18,704 nt of DNA, from contig DCEE01000003.1 of assembly GCA_002316795.1 (NCBI GenBank), forward strand, positions 1 to 18,704. The letters are read 5' to 3'. Each line of letters starts with the position of its first letter. Position 1 is the first letter of the stretch. A program made the translations under genes and the position numbers. The DNA comes from Synergistaceae bacterium UBA1037 (GTDB taxonomy: Bacteria > Synergistota > Synergistia > Synergistales > Synergistaceae). The notes beneath the pieces were generated by a model. That model was given only the letters and a program-made list of their open reading frames with translations, ran no database searches and had not been told where the DNA came from. Below are positions 1-8,526 of the stretch, in pieces.

Positions 1-8
1 TATTTGCC

Positions 9-83
9 TGGTGGGCGATATTGGGTTCGAACCAACGACTTCCACCGTGTGAAGGTGACACTCTACCGCTGAGTTAATCGCCC
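9..83 (-). tRNA. tRNA-Val, anticodon CAC
   Basis: Read on the minus strand, the 7-bp acceptor stem GGGCGAT/ATCGCCC closes a full cloverleaf. The D stem is ACTC/GAGT, the anticodon stem TCACC/GGTGG holds loop TTCACAC with anticodon CAC, and the T arm contains GTTCGAAC. Discriminator A and an encoded CCA (9-11) complete a 75-nt tRNA that reads GTG valine codons. It is divergent from dapF, and any terminator lies beyond the left edge. Confidence 0.96.
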
Positions 84-102
84 GTCGTCTGCATCGGATG
101 GA

Positions 103-131
103 ATTATACTTGCTTAGTTACAATATTTCAA
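103..131 (-). promoter_or_regulatory. Promoter of tRNA-Val
   Basis: On the minus strand a TTGAAA -35 (126-131) and a TATAAT -10 (103-108) are separated by exactly 17 nt. The predicted start is near 96, about 13 nt before the tRNA 5' end. This near-consensus promoter fits a stable RNA gene. Confidence 0.8.
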
Positions 132-231
132 GTTCTTCCTATAATTTTGCTCAAAGAACAACATTATTAACAACGGGTTGGTTTGGGGAGGCAGGCTGGA
201 AAGGCCGCAATGATGAAATGTCAGACAGGAA

Positions 232-267
232 GCCGATTCCCACAATCGGCCATATTTGGTGTAAAAT
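232..267 (+). promoter_or_regulatory. Inverted repeat and candidate dapF promoter
   Basis: GCCGATT (232-238) and AATCGGC (244-250) form a perfect 7-bp inverted repeat with a 5-nt loop. A TAAAAT -10-like box follows at 262-267, about 40 nt before the dapF start; no good -35 is visible. No T-run follows the hairpin, so it is more like an operator or a leader hairpin than a terminator. A second possible -10 (TATAAT, 140-145) lies upstream. The promoter assignment is tentative. Confidence 0.3.
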
Positions 268-308
268 AGTTCCCGTTGGAAAAACCCAAACGAGAGGTCG
301 GATGCCGG

Positions 309-1154
309 ATGATCCTCTGCACAAAAATGAACGGCAACGGAAACGATTTTCTGATCATCGACAACATGGATCTTAAATACAGTAAGGAAATCTTGTCGGG
401 GTATGCCAAAGCCCTCTGCAGAAGAAGAGAGTCGCTTGGAGCTGATGGAATACTTGTCGCCGAGCCTTCCGGGGTATGCGACTTCAAAATGAGACTCTTC
501 AACCGCGACGGCACAGAGGGAGAGATGTGCGGCAACGGTGCAAGGTGCATTGCAAGATATGCATTTCTTAAGAGAATCGCAAAGGATCCCGTAATGGCGT
601 TTGAGACACTTGGCGGCAGGGTGGAGGCAGCCGTACAAGGCGCGAGGGTCGTGATCAAGCTGTCTCCGGTCGACGTCTCGGGTCTTATTCTGGATGTTCC
701 GGCCTCTGTCGAGGGCTATGGTTTCAATTACACTTTTTTGACGGTAGGAGTTCCCCATACGGTGATCTTTGAGAAGGAAAAACTTAATTCAGAGGACTTC
801 TACAGGAAGATCGGCCGGTCGATAAGGCTGAGGACCGACCTTTTCCCTGAAGGATCGAACATCAACTTCGTCTCTCCGAGAGGAAGTTTCGATAAAGGGC
901 TGGAAGTGCTTACCTATGAGAGGGGGGTGGAGGACCTCACCCTTTCATGCGGTACCGGCTCGACTGCGAGCGCTATAGCAGCTTTTAAGGCAGGACTCAC
1001 AGGACCTGTCGTGGATGTTTATAACCCCGGAGGCCTCAACAGGGTATCGCTTTTGGAGGGGCCCTCGGATACCCTTCTGCCCGAACTTGAGGGCGGCGCC
1101 TCTTACATTGCGGAAATAGAGGCCTCGGAGGAAGCTTTAGAAAAGTATAATTAA
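309..1154 (+). CDS. dapF: Diaminopimelate epimerase
   Basis: Interconverts LL- and meso-diaminopimelate in the cytoplasm, the last step before lysine and the meso-DAP residue of peptidoglycan. The product is 281 residues, a normal family length. Both halves of the active site are visible: MCGNGARC with catalytic Cys74 and LSCGTGSTAS with Cys214. The N terminus MILCTKMNGNGNDF is the usual DapF start. I chose ATG 309 because GAGAGG (292-297) lies 11 nt upstream; an in-frame ATG at 276 would add 11 unconserved residues. It is the first gene of a long plus-strand block, and its TAA directly abuts the next reading frame. Identification is firm; only the start is open. Confidence 0.96.
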   Translation: MILCTKMNGNGNDFLIIDNMDLKYSKEILSGYAKALCRRRESLGADGILVAEPSGVCDFKMRLFNRDGTEGEMCGNGARCIARYAFLKRIAKDPVMAFETLGGRVEAAVQGARVVIKLSPVDVSGLILDVPASVEGYGFNYTFLTVGVPHTVIFEKEKLNSEDFYRKIGRSIRLRTDLFPEGSNINFVSPRGSFDKGLEVLTYERGVEDLTLSCGTGSTASAIAAFKAGLTGPVVDVYNPGGLNRVSLLEGPSDTLLPELEGGASYIAEIEASEEALEKYN

Positions 1155-1232
1155 ATGTCTGCCGGCAAAAGGACAATAGGTATAATTGCCCTGTCTGTTC
1201 TTTTTTTAACTTATATTGGAGGAATCGATGTT

Positions 1233-1748
1233 ATGCCTAAACCATGGTGGCGTGAAACAATAGAGACTGTATTCTGGGCGCTTGTCCTTGCCCTTGTCCT
1301 CAGAACTTTTGTGATACAGGCCTTCTGGATCCCAAGCGGTTCGATGATACCGACCCTTGAAGTCGGTGACCGCGTGCTTGTACTCAAGTTCTGGTATGCG
1401 ATGCCAAAAGTGGAACCGAAGAGAGGTCAGATAGCGGTCTTCAAATATCCGGTAGATCCCAGAAGGGATTTCGTCAAGCGAATAATCGGGCTCCCTGGAG
1501 ACAAGGTCGAGATTAGGAACGGGACGGTATATGTAAATGACAAAGAGGTCTTCGAACCATATGTCAAGAACAAAGATACCTTTGACATGCCGTCTCAGAC
1601 AGTCCCGGAAAAGAGCTACTTCTGCCTTGGCGACAACAGGCCCAACTCCCAGGACGGAAGGTTCTGGGGATATGTCCCCAGAAACTTCTTCCGCGGACCT
1701 GCGGTATTCAGATACTGGCCTCTCAACAGGATAGGACCGATAGAATAA
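1233..1748 (+). CDS. lepB: Signal peptidase I
   Basis: Membrane-bound serine protease that cuts signal peptides from exported preproteins on the outer face of the inner membrane. One N-terminal membrane segment (about residues 13-32) leads straight into the catalytic box with Ser37 in IPSGSMIPTLEVGD. The general base is Lys82 in DFVKRIIGLPGD, and box E GDNRPNSQDGR is present. At 171 residues it resembles the short Bacillus SipS type. I chose ATG 1233 because GGAGG (1218-1222) stands 10 nt before it. An in-frame ATG at 1155, directly after the dapF stop, would add 26 residues with a second hydrophobic stretch but has no close ribosome site. It sits between dapF and rbgA in the same transcript. 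Confidence 0.93.
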   Translation: MPKPWWRETIETVFWALVLALVLRTFVIQAFWIPSGSMIPTLEVGDRVLVLKFWYAMPKVEPKRGQIAVFKYPVDPRRDFVKRIIGLPGDKVEIRNGTVYVNDKEVFEPYVKNKDTFDMPSQTVPEKSYFCLGDNRPNSQDGRFWGYVPRNFFRGPAVFRYWPLNRIGPIE

Positions 1749-2585
1749 ATGGGCAGGACCGTATGGTTTCCCGGTCATATGGCGAAGGGCAGGCGACAGC
1801 TCCAGGCGCTTGCGGAGAATATTGATCTTATTCTAGAGGTTCGGGACGCCAGGGCTCCGAACCTCTCTTCGTCGCCGCTGCTGAGCATCTTCGCGCCAAA
1901 GATAAAGATGTGGGCTATCCTTTCAAAAGCGGACCTGGCGGACCCCTTTGTCACAAAAATGTGGACTGATCATCTGAAGGCTAAAAACCTTCCGGCATGG
2001 CCGCTTGACCTTCGAAAGGGAGGACTCAGCCAGATCCGAAAAGAGCTCAGGGAGAAGAAGCCCGCTTTCCGCGATTTGAGGATGGCTGTAGTGGGCATTC
2101 CCAACGTAGGCAAATCGATGCTGATAAATCAGTTGGTGGGGAGAAAAGCGGCCCCTGTAGGAGGTATCCCCGGAATAACCAAAGGGGTCTCCTGGTTCAG
2201 GGGAGAGGGCTTCCTCCTTGTTGATTCACCGGGGATACTCGACCCGCACAGCGACGCAAGGGCGCACCGGATCATATCATGGATCGGTTCCACCAGAGGA
2301 CAGGTAATAGGCAGCTGGGAAGAGCACGCTAAGGAGTGCATTTCCTTCCTCATCAAAAAAGACCTCTGGAAAGGGGTGGAGTCGGCATGGGGGATCAAGC
2401 CGGAAGGAACTCCGGCTGAAATACTTGATTCTGTGGGAAGACGCCTTGGAAAGCTCCTCCCGGGAGGAATCACGGACATGGAGACATCCGGCAGGATGTT
2501 CATAGATGCCTTTGCGACCGGAAAACTAGGCAGGCTGAGCCTCGAGAAGCCGGGCGACCCCCCCCTCTGGGAGACCCTGGAATGA
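1749..2585 (+). CDS. rbgA: Ribosome biogenesis GTPase YlqF/RbgA
   Basis: A circularly permuted GTPase that acts late in assembly of the 50S ribosomal subunit. The motif order is the permuted one: G4 (SKAD, residues 59-62) comes before G1 (GIPNVGKS, 116-123), then G2 around GIPGITKG and G3 DSPG (159-162). The N-terminal FPGHMAKG is typical of the YlqF family. At 278 residues it has normal length. G4 reads SKAD instead of the common NKAD, a mild substitution. ATG directly follows the lepB TAA, and the gene overlaps rnhB by 4 bp. rbgA followed by rnhB is the Bacillus order, which supports both names. Confidence 0.95.
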   Translation: MGRTVWFPGHMAKGRRQLQALAENIDLILEVRDARAPNLSSSPLLSIFAPKIKMWAILSKADLADPFVTKMWTDHLKAKNLPAWPLDLRKGGLSQIRKELREKKPAFRDLRMAVVGIPNVGKSMLINQLVGRKAAPVGGIPGITKGVSWFRGEGFLLVDSPGILDPHSDARAHRIISWIGSTRGQVIGSWEEHAKECISFLIKKDLWKGVESAWGIKPEGTPAEILDSVGRRLGKLLPGGITDMETSGRMFIDAFATGKLGRLSLEKPGDPPLWETLE

Positions 2586-3181
2586 TGCATGCTGATGGCA
2601 GAATGGTGGCGGCGGGGACCGATGAAGCAGGAAGAGGTCCGCTTGCGGGGCCTGTGGTTGCTGCTGCTGTGATACTGACTGCTGAACAGAGGAAATATCT
2701 CCTCTCAAAAGGACTGAAGGATTCAAAAAAACTTTCTCCTCCAAAAAGAGAGACACTTTTCGAAATGATCTGCGAGAGCGGTGTGATGTGGAGAGCACAA
2801 GCTGCCTCACCTGCCAGGATTGACAGGATCAACATCCTCCGCGCGTCCCTTTGGTGCATGAAGAGGTCTGTTGAACGCCTCAAGACTGAGCCGGACATAG
2901 TTCTTGTTGACGGCAGCACGCTCATACCTGACCTCAGTATATACCAGAGGTGTGTGATCGGAGGAGACGACATAGTCCCCTCTATCGCAGCAGCTTCAAT
3001 AATTGCCAAAGTTCTCAGGGACAGGGTCATGCAGACGCTTGACAGACTCTATCCAGAATATGGCTTCTGCTCGCACAAGGGCTACCCCTCCGCCGAACAC
3101 AGAAGGATACTGCTTGAAATCGGCCCGTCTCCCATACACAGGATCTCTTTCAGGGGGGTCGTAAGGGGAAGCGGGTCATGA
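2582..3181 (+). CDS. rnhB: Ribonuclease HII
   Basis: Cleaves RNA in RNA-DNA hybrids, including single ribonucleotides left in DNA. The metal-binding residues are visible: Asp14-Glu15 in GTDEAGRGPLAGPVVAAAV, Asp110 in VLVDGS and Asp147 in AASIIAKVLRDRV. The 199 residues match the RNase HII size, and the first two motifs are those of HII rather than HI. The start ATG overlaps the rbgA stop in an ATGA arrangement, and the stop overlaps the yraN start the same way, so translation is probably coupled. A second ATG directly follows the first, and another lies at codon 8. Confidence 0.96.
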   Translation: MMHADGRMVAAGTDEAGRGPLAGPVVAAAVILTAEQRKYLLSKGLKDSKKLSPPKRETLFEMICESGVMWRAQAASPARIDRINILRASLWCMKRSVERLKTEPDIVLVDGSTLIPDLSIYQRCVIGGDDIVPSIAAASIIAKVLRDRVMQTLDRLYPEYGFCSHKGYPSAEHRRILLEIGPSPIHRISFRGVVRGSGS

Positions 3182-3642
3182 GCCTCGAAAGGGCTCTCGA
3201 ACGCTCTCTTCAGGAAAGGAATAAAGACTTAGCAGTAAAAACTTCAGGGAAAGACGGGCGACCCGCTTCCCCCCCAAGCCCCCCTCACCTCCAAAGAGGA
3301 ACATACGGTGAAGATAGGGCGACAGAATACCTCACCCGGTTAGGATACAGAATAATAGCAAGAAATGTGAGCTGCAGGCACGGCGAGATAGACATCATCG
3401 CCTCCGATGGCGATGAGATAGTCTTTGTTGAGGTCAGGACAAGGAGCAAAGGTTGGATGATGCCTCCTGAATGTACTGTGGGACCGGAAAAGCTGAAGAA
3501 GCTTAAAAGAGCGGCAAGGATATGGACAGAAAAGAGAAATTACACAGGGTTCTGGCGCATCGATCTTATCGCCGTTACTCTGAATGATGACAAACTTTCC
3601 TCGATAGAACACATCAAAGAGATTACGGAGGGGATCGAATGA
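3178..3642 (+). CDS. yraN: YraN family (UPF0102) nuclease-fold protein
   Basis: Member of UPF0102, small proteins with a PD-(D/E)XK endonuclease-like fold whose cellular role is not firmly established. The core runs from about residue 40: YGEDRATEYLTRLGY, then GEIDIIA (69-75) and FVEVRTR (83-89), the expected acidic residues and strand pattern. At 154 residues it is longer than the usual roughly 120, because the first 40 residues are a charged, Pro-rich leader (ASPPSPPHLQRG) encoded by C-runs at about 3270-3300. This looks like an added or repeat-derived segment. It overlaps rnhB and comM by 4 bp each. rnhB-yraN adjacency is common in bacteria. Family assignment is firm, function is not. Confidence 0.9.
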   Translation: MSLERALERSLQERNKDLAVKTSGKDGRPASPPSPPHLQRGTYGEDRATEYLTRLGYRIIARNVSCRHGEIDIIASDGDEIVFVEVRTRSKGWMMPPECTVGPEKLKKLKRAARIWTEKRNYTGFWRIDLIAVTLNDDKLSSIEHIKEITEGIE

Positions 3643-5153
3643 ACTCTGTCTCAGGAATGACGCTGAGAGGTGTAAAGGCTGTCGCGGTGGAGGTCGAAGT
3701 CGAGATAACGGGCGGACTTTTCAACATATCGGTCGTTGGGCTGCCCGATACTGCGGTCAGGGAAGCAAGGGAGAGGGTCAGGGCAGCGCTGAGGAGCGTC
3801 GGCATCACCCTCAGGGGAAGGGTGGCCATCAACCTTGCGCCGGCAGACATCCCCAAAGAAGGGGCGCTGCTGGACCTTGCGATAGCAGTAGGCATCGCAT
3901 CTGTTCAAGGAGGGGTAAAGGTAAAGAAGCCCTCCCTCTTCATAGGCGAACTTGCCCTTGACGGAAGGTTGAGAAAAGTGCGAGGAGCCGTCCCGGCGGC
4001 ATTCCTGGCAAAGGAAAAGGGGTGGGATCTTTATATACCCGAAGAGAATGCCGCTGAAGTTTCTCTCGTGGAGGGAGTTTCAGCATGGAGGGTAAGGTCA
4101 CTGGGAGACCTATTCGCCCATCTCAGAAATGATATCGAACTGCCGGCTGTGGAACACTGCGAGGCTGACTATGCCCCTCCACAGGCAGATCCGGATTTTG
4201 CCGATATCAAGGGGCAGTCCGCAGCAAAAAGGGCTCTTGAGATAGCAGCGGCAGGGCACCACAATATACTTCTTGTCGGATCACCGGGATCAGGCAAAAC
4301 TCTTCTTGCGAGGGCGCTGAAAGGCATACTTCCTCCCCTCTCTGACAAGGAACTGATGGAAGTCCTGCTTCTCAGGAGCACTGTTGGCGATTCTGCATCC
4401 TCCGTCAGGGAGAGGCCTTTCAGGTCGGTACATCACACAGCAAGCGCAGTTGCCCTATGCGGAGGAGGAACAACACTCCGTCCCGGGGAGATCAGCCTTG
4501 CTTCCAGGGGAGTTCTCTTTCTTGACGAGTTTCCTGAATTTACGAGGGATGTCCTTGAGGCACTCAGACAGCCCTTGGAGGACGGGCAGATAACTGTCTC
4601 GAGGGCCTCAGGAAGTGTCGTATACCCGGCAAAGGTCCTCATGGTGGCCGCATGTAACCCATGCCCCTGCGGTTATGCCGGCGACCCGGTCGAACGCTGT
4701 TCATGCTCTCCCTCCGCACTCGAAAGGTACAGAAGACGCCTCTCCGGCCCCATATTGGACAGGATAGACCTGCACCTCTCAATACCCAGGCTCCTTCCGG
4801 AAGAGCTCGTATCACTTGAAGGAAAGTGCGGTGAGAGCAGTGCGGAGGTTGCGGAAAGGGTAAGGGCCGCAAGGGAAATACAGATAAAGAGATGGTCACA
4901 GTATGGGATAGGGTCGAACTCCGAGATCCCGGAAAAGCTGCTTCGCAGGAAGATCACTCTTTCTCCCGAGGTGAAGGGATTCCTGCTTCAGGCGCTTAAC
5001 AGAGTAAGGCTTTCGGGAAGGGGCCTTTCGAGGATCCTCAAGGTCTCCCGCACAATAGCGGACCTTGACGCTGCCGAGCACATCAGGCTGGAACATGTTG
5101 CGGAGGCGCTCAGTTACAGGGAGGGGGAGGCTCTCTCTTGGATGAAAAATTAA
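3639..5153 (+). CDS. comM: ComM/YifB family Mg-chelatase-like AAA+ ATPase
   Basis: AAA+ ATPase of the YifB/ComM family; in naturally transformable bacteria ComM is a helicase that promotes branch migration during integration of incoming DNA. The order is an N-terminal Lon-protease-like fold domain (residues 1-170, GLPDTAVREARERVRAAL), Walker A GSPGSGKT (214-221), Walker B VLFLDEF with Asp296-Glu297, and the conserved Cys cluster CNPCPCGYAGD...CSCS followed by YRRRLSGPILDRIDLHL. The 504 residues are full length. It overlaps yraN by 4 bp and dprA by 16 bp. Direct adjacency to dprA, whose product loads RecA on incoming DNA, argues for a role in processing exogenous DNA; competence itself is not shown here. 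Confidence 0.94.
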   Translation: MNSVSGMTLRGVKAVAVEVEVEITGGLFNISVVGLPDTAVREARERVRAALRSVGITLRGRVAINLAPADIPKEGALLDLAIAVGIASVQGGVKVKKPSLFIGELALDGRLRKVRGAVPAAFLAKEKGWDLYIPEENAAEVSLVEGVSAWRVRSLGDLFAHLRNDIELPAVEHCEADYAPPQADPDFADIKGQSAAKRALEIAAAGHHNILLVGSPGSGKTLLARALKGILPPLSDKELMEVLLLRSTVGDSASSVRERPFRSVHHTASAVALCGGGTTLRPGEISLASRGVLFLDEFPEFTRDVLEALRQPLEDGQITVSRASGSVVYPAKVLMVAACNPCPCGYAGDPVERCSCSPSALERYRRRLSGPILDRIDLHLSIPRLLPEELVSLEGKCGESSAEVAERVRAAREIQIKRWSQYGIGSNSEIPEKLLRRKITLSPEVKGFLLQALNRVRLSGRGLSRILKVSRTIADLDAAEHIRLEHVAEALSYREGEALSWMKN

Positions 5154-6241
5154 GGATCCTTCTACTTCTCAACACACTTGACGGACAGGGAAGAAAGCTT
5201 TGGGCAGCATTAAAAAAGGGCTTGATGTCACCCGACGATCTGTGGAAATGCAACCCAAAGCTCTTTACAGGACTTGATTTGACCGAGAAAGCGATCTTTG
5301 CTGTCAAATCAAGGATCGAAAAGAGATGGCCGGAGAATGAAATTGAAAAATGCATGAGACTTGGCATAAGGACTGTCTGCATAGAAGACGAAGATTACCC
5401 TGTGAGACTGAAAGACCTCAAGGACCCGCCCCTTGTCCTGTACTGGCGGGGAAAGCAAAGAAGGCTTCCAATCAGGTGCACCGGGGTGGTAGGCACAAGA
5501 AAAGCAAGTGCCTATGGGAGAAGGATAGCTCTTAAGATCGGAGAATACTGCGCATCTGCCGGCACTGCGGTGATCAGCGGAGGAGCGTCGGGGATAGACG
5601 GAAATGCACACAGGGGAGCCTGCATCTCGGGAGGCAAAACATTTGCCATCTTCGGCACAGGAGCGGATGTATATTTCCCCAGATCCAACGAGGGTCTGTT
5701 TGAGGAGATCATGGAGTGTGGCGCACTGATCTCTGAATTTCCTGTCGGGACCGAAGGAGAACAGTGGCATTTTCCTAGGAGAAACAGGATAGTCGCAGCA
5801 ATCTCTTCGAAGTTGATAGTGGTCGAGGCTCCGCGCAAAAGCGGCGCAATGATTACTGCCGGACTCGCTGCGGAACTGGGACGCGAAGTGTGGTCAGTAC
5901 CCGGAAGGATAGATGAAGAGAACGCTTCGGGAAGCAACAGGCTAATATTTGACGGGGCACATCCTCTCACCGACCTCAGGGATTTTTTCGGAATGTCCGA
6001 GACCGGGACAGGGGCATCAGCGCATAAGAACATGACAGGACGGCCGATGGAGGAGCTCCAGTTCTCCCTCGAGGAGCGGGAGATATTGAAGGTGCTTCGG
6101 TTCGGAGGCGGTCAGACGGTTGACAACATAGCTCTTGAGGTTAAAATGAGCGCCGCTGACATTTTGAAAACGATTGCAATTTTGTCTGCAAAAGGAATAA
6201 TATGTTCTTCGGGCTCAGGCCGGTTCAGCGTGAATGTTTGA
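5138..6241 (+). CDS. dprA: DNA-processing protein DprA
   Basis: Binds single-stranded DNA entering the cell and loads RecA onto it. A helical N-terminal region (1-110) precedes the Rossmann-like domain with VVGTRKASAYG (117-127), ISGGASGIDGNAHRGA (146-161), GTGADVYFP and HFPRRNRIVAA (211-221). A winged-helix C-terminal domain (about 310-365) follows. The 367 residues are full length. It starts with TTG at 5138: the GGGAGG run just upstream (about 5125-5130) has suitable spacing, and the conserved N terminus needs this frame. The gene lies 16 bp inside the end of comM. It may serve transformation or general recombination, as many non-competent bacteria keep dprA. Confidence 0.95.
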   Translation: MDEKLRILLLLNTLDGQGRKLWAALKKGLMSPDDLWKCNPKLFTGLDLTEKAIFAVKSRIEKRWPENEIEKCMRLGIRTVCIEDEDYPVRLKDLKDPPLVLYWRGKQRRLPIRCTGVVGTRKASAYGRRIALKIGEYCASAGTAVISGGASGIDGNAHRGACISGGKTFAIFGTGADVYFPRSNEGLFEEIMECGALISEFPVGTEGEQWHFPRRNRIVAAISSKLIVVEAPRKSGAMITAGLAAELGREVWSVPGRIDEENASGSNRLIFDGAHPLTDLRDFFGMSETGTGASAHKNMTGRPMEELQFSLEEREILKVLRFGGGQTVDNIALEVKMSAADILKTIAILSAKGIICSSGSGRFSVNV

Positions 6242-6255
6242 GAGAGGTGCATCGA

Positions 6256-8526
6256 ATGGCGACTGGAAAAAAGATCAAGGAAGATAAAAAAACGGAAATA
6301 ATTGCTGAAGCTAAAGCAACCCTTACAAAATCTGTCCCCAAAAAGAAAGCTGCCGAAACTGCCGCAGAAAAGGCCAAAACCGGCATCACATCGGCGGCAA
6401 AGAAAACCTCCCCCAAAACCGCGAAGAAAACGGCATCAAAAAAGCCGTCGTCCAGGGGAAACGGGACACAGTCCTTAAAGCAGTACGAAGGAAAGACACT
6501 TGTTGTGGTCGAATCTCCTGCTAAGGCAAAAACTCTTGAAAAAATACTGGGCAGCGGCTACAAAGTCCTTGCAAGCGTAGGACATGTGAGGGACCTGCCG
6601 AAGGGCCGCATAGCCATTGACATTGAAAACGGTTTCGAGCCTGAATACATTCAGCTGAGGGGTAAGGGTGACATAATCAAGAAGCTCAAGAGTGCCTCCC
6701 AGGCAAGCAGCAAAACACTTCTCGCCTCCGACCCGGACAGGGAAGGCGAAGCTATTGCATGGCACCTGGCATATCTTCTTGACATAGACCCCAAGTCGGA
6801 GTGCAGGATAAGGATGCAGGAGATAACCGAACACGGGGTGACCGCGGCTGTAAAGGAACTTGATCACATAGACATAGACAGGGTGGACGCGCAGCAGGCC
6901 CGCCGTGTTCTTGACAGACTTGTCGGATATCAGCTCAGCCCTCTGCTCTGGAACAAGGTCAAACGGGGGCTATCTGCCGGAAGGGTCCAGTCAGTAGCTC
7001 TCAGGATAATCTGTGAGCGTGAAGATGAGATCGAAAAGTTCATTCCCGAAGAGTACTGGCTTATAGATGTTGAATGCTCAAGTTCTGACGGCACAAGAAA
7101 GTACAGGCTGAGGGCTGACAAATATCTCGGGAAACCGCTCTCGGTACATACCGAAAAAGAAGCCTCCTGTATCGTTAAAGAGATAGAAAAATCAGGGCTA
7201 AGTGTGGACGAGTTTAGGACCAAGGAAAGCCCCAGATCAGCACTGCCTCCTTTCAAGACAAGCACGCTCCAGCAGGAGGCATCGAGAAGGTGCGGTTTCG
7301 CCCCCGGCAGGACCATGCGTATTGCTCAATCACTCTATGAAGGTGTGGATATTCCCGGAAGAGGGCCGGTCGGGCTCATAACATACATGCGCACCGACAG
7401 TCTGAGGATCTCCCCTGAAGCGATCGCGTCGTCCCAAAAATTCATACTTGATAACTACGGAAAGAGTTATTTGCCGAAGAGCGTCAACACATTTGCATCA
7501 AAGGCGAGATCTCAGGATGCCCATGAGGCTGTCAGAGCCACAGATCCTTTCATCACTCCCGAATCAGTAAGAGATTGTCTTACGCAGGAACAGTACAGGC
7601 TGTATGAACTTATATGGAGCCGTTTCATAGCCAGCCAAATGGCGCCTGCGATCATTGCGAGGACGACGCTTACCTGCACCAGCGGAGATTATTCTCTCAA
7701 ACAGTCAGGCGCTGCCGTAGTCTTTGACGGATGGGGGAAGGTTTTTCCGCTTGGAGTCAAGGATGCCGACATGAAGCCGGCCGTAAAGGGTGAGGACCTC
7801 ACCTTAGAAAAGATCCTCAGCGAGCAGCGTTTTACCCAGCCGCCTTCAAGATATACAGAGGCCGGGCTTGTCAAGGCTCTTGAAGAAAAGGGAATAGGAA
7901 GGCCTTCGACATACGCTGCCATAATCAACACACTCTCTGTCAGGGGGTACGTTGACAGGGGAGAAGAAGACAAAAAACTGATGCCGACAAAACTCGGAAG
8001 GCTTGTCAACACTTTTCTGATCAGATACTTCTCAAGCCTCATAAACGTGGATTTCACTGCCATGATGGAGGAGGAATTGGACAGGATCGAGGCGGGAGAA
8101 CTCAAGTGGAAAAAGGTGGTCGGCGAGTTCTGGAGCGGCTTCAAACCTGTCCTCGACGACGTATCTGCTCATGCGGAGAACATGAGGCCGGAACCTGAGC
8201 TTGTTGGAGAGCAATGTCCTGAATGTGGCAGGGACCTCGTGGTCAAAAGCGGAAGGTTTGGCGAATTCATAGCATGCTCAGGCTATCCAGACTGCAAATA
8301 TACCAGGAACATAGTGAGAACGACCGGTATAAAATGTCCCAAATGCGGAGAGGGAGAGCTTGTCAGAAGGCGTGCCGCAAAAGGTAAGGTAAAGGGAAGG
8401 ATGTTCTACGGCTGCAACAGATATCCCGACTGCGATTTCATTGCCTGGAAGAAACCCGGAAAAACGGAACAGGAAGGATCTGAACCGGAGGAACAGGAAA
8501 CTGACAATGGAAGTTCAGAGATCTGA
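6256..8526 (+). CDS. topA: DNA topoisomerase I with a lysine-rich N-terminal tail
   Basis: Type IA topoisomerase that removes negative supercoils. The Toprim domain begins near residue 80 (KTLVVVESPAKAKTLEKILG), with the acidic DPDREGEAIAWHL further in. The active-site Tyr377 lies in GLITYMRTDSLR. Two C-terminal four-cysteine zinc ribbons start at Cys654 and Cys694. Unusual is the first 78-residue segment, made mainly of Lys, Ala, Thr and Ser, resembling a histone-H1-like tail and absent from standard TopA. I chose ATG 6256 because GAGAGAGG lies about 9 nt upstream; an in-frame ATG at 6202 lies inside dprA. The 756 residues overlap trmFO by 20 bp. dprA-topA-trmFO is the Bacillus order. Confidence 0.95.
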   Translation: MATGKKIKEDKKTEIIAEAKATLTKSVPKKKAAETAAEKAKTGITSAAKKTSPKTAKKTASKKPSSRGNGTQSLKQYEGKTLVVVESPAKAKTLEKILGSGYKVLASVGHVRDLPKGRIAIDIENGFEPEYIQLRGKGDIIKKLKSASQASSKTLLASDPDREGEAIAWHLAYLLDIDPKSECRIRMQEITEHGVTAAVKELDHIDIDRVDAQQARRVLDRLVGYQLSPLLWNKVKRGLSAGRVQSVALRIICEREDEIEKFIPEEYWLIDVECSSSDGTRKYRLRADKYLGKPLSVHTEKEASCIVKEIEKSGLSVDEFRTKESPRSALPPFKTSTLQQEASRRCGFAPGRTMRIAQSLYEGVDIPGRGPVGLITYMRTDSLRISPEAIASSQKFILDNYGKSYLPKSVNTFASKARSQDAHEAVRATDPFITPESVRDCLTQEQYRLYELIWSRFIASQMAPAIIARTTLTCTSGDYSLKQSGAAVVFDGWGKVFPLGVKDADMKPAVKGEDLTLEKILSEQRFTQPPSRYTEAGLVKALEEKGIGRPSTYAAIINTLSVRGYVDRGEEDKKLMPTKLGRLVNTFLIRYFSSLINVDFTAMMEEELDRIEAGELKWKKVVGEFWSGFKPVLDDVSAHAENMRPEPELVGEQCPECGRDLVVKSGRFGEFIACSGYPDCKYTRNIVRTTGIKCPKCGEGELVRRRAAKGKVKGRMFYGCNRYPDCDFIAWKKPGKTEQEGSEPEEQETDNGSSEI

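Noticed and set aside
232..250. Terminator before dapF
   Set aside because: The hairpin is perfect but no T-run follows on either strand.
114..758. Long minus-strand frame opposite dapF
   Set aside because: It is the antisense shadow of dapF, covering its conserved motifs, with no family match of its own.
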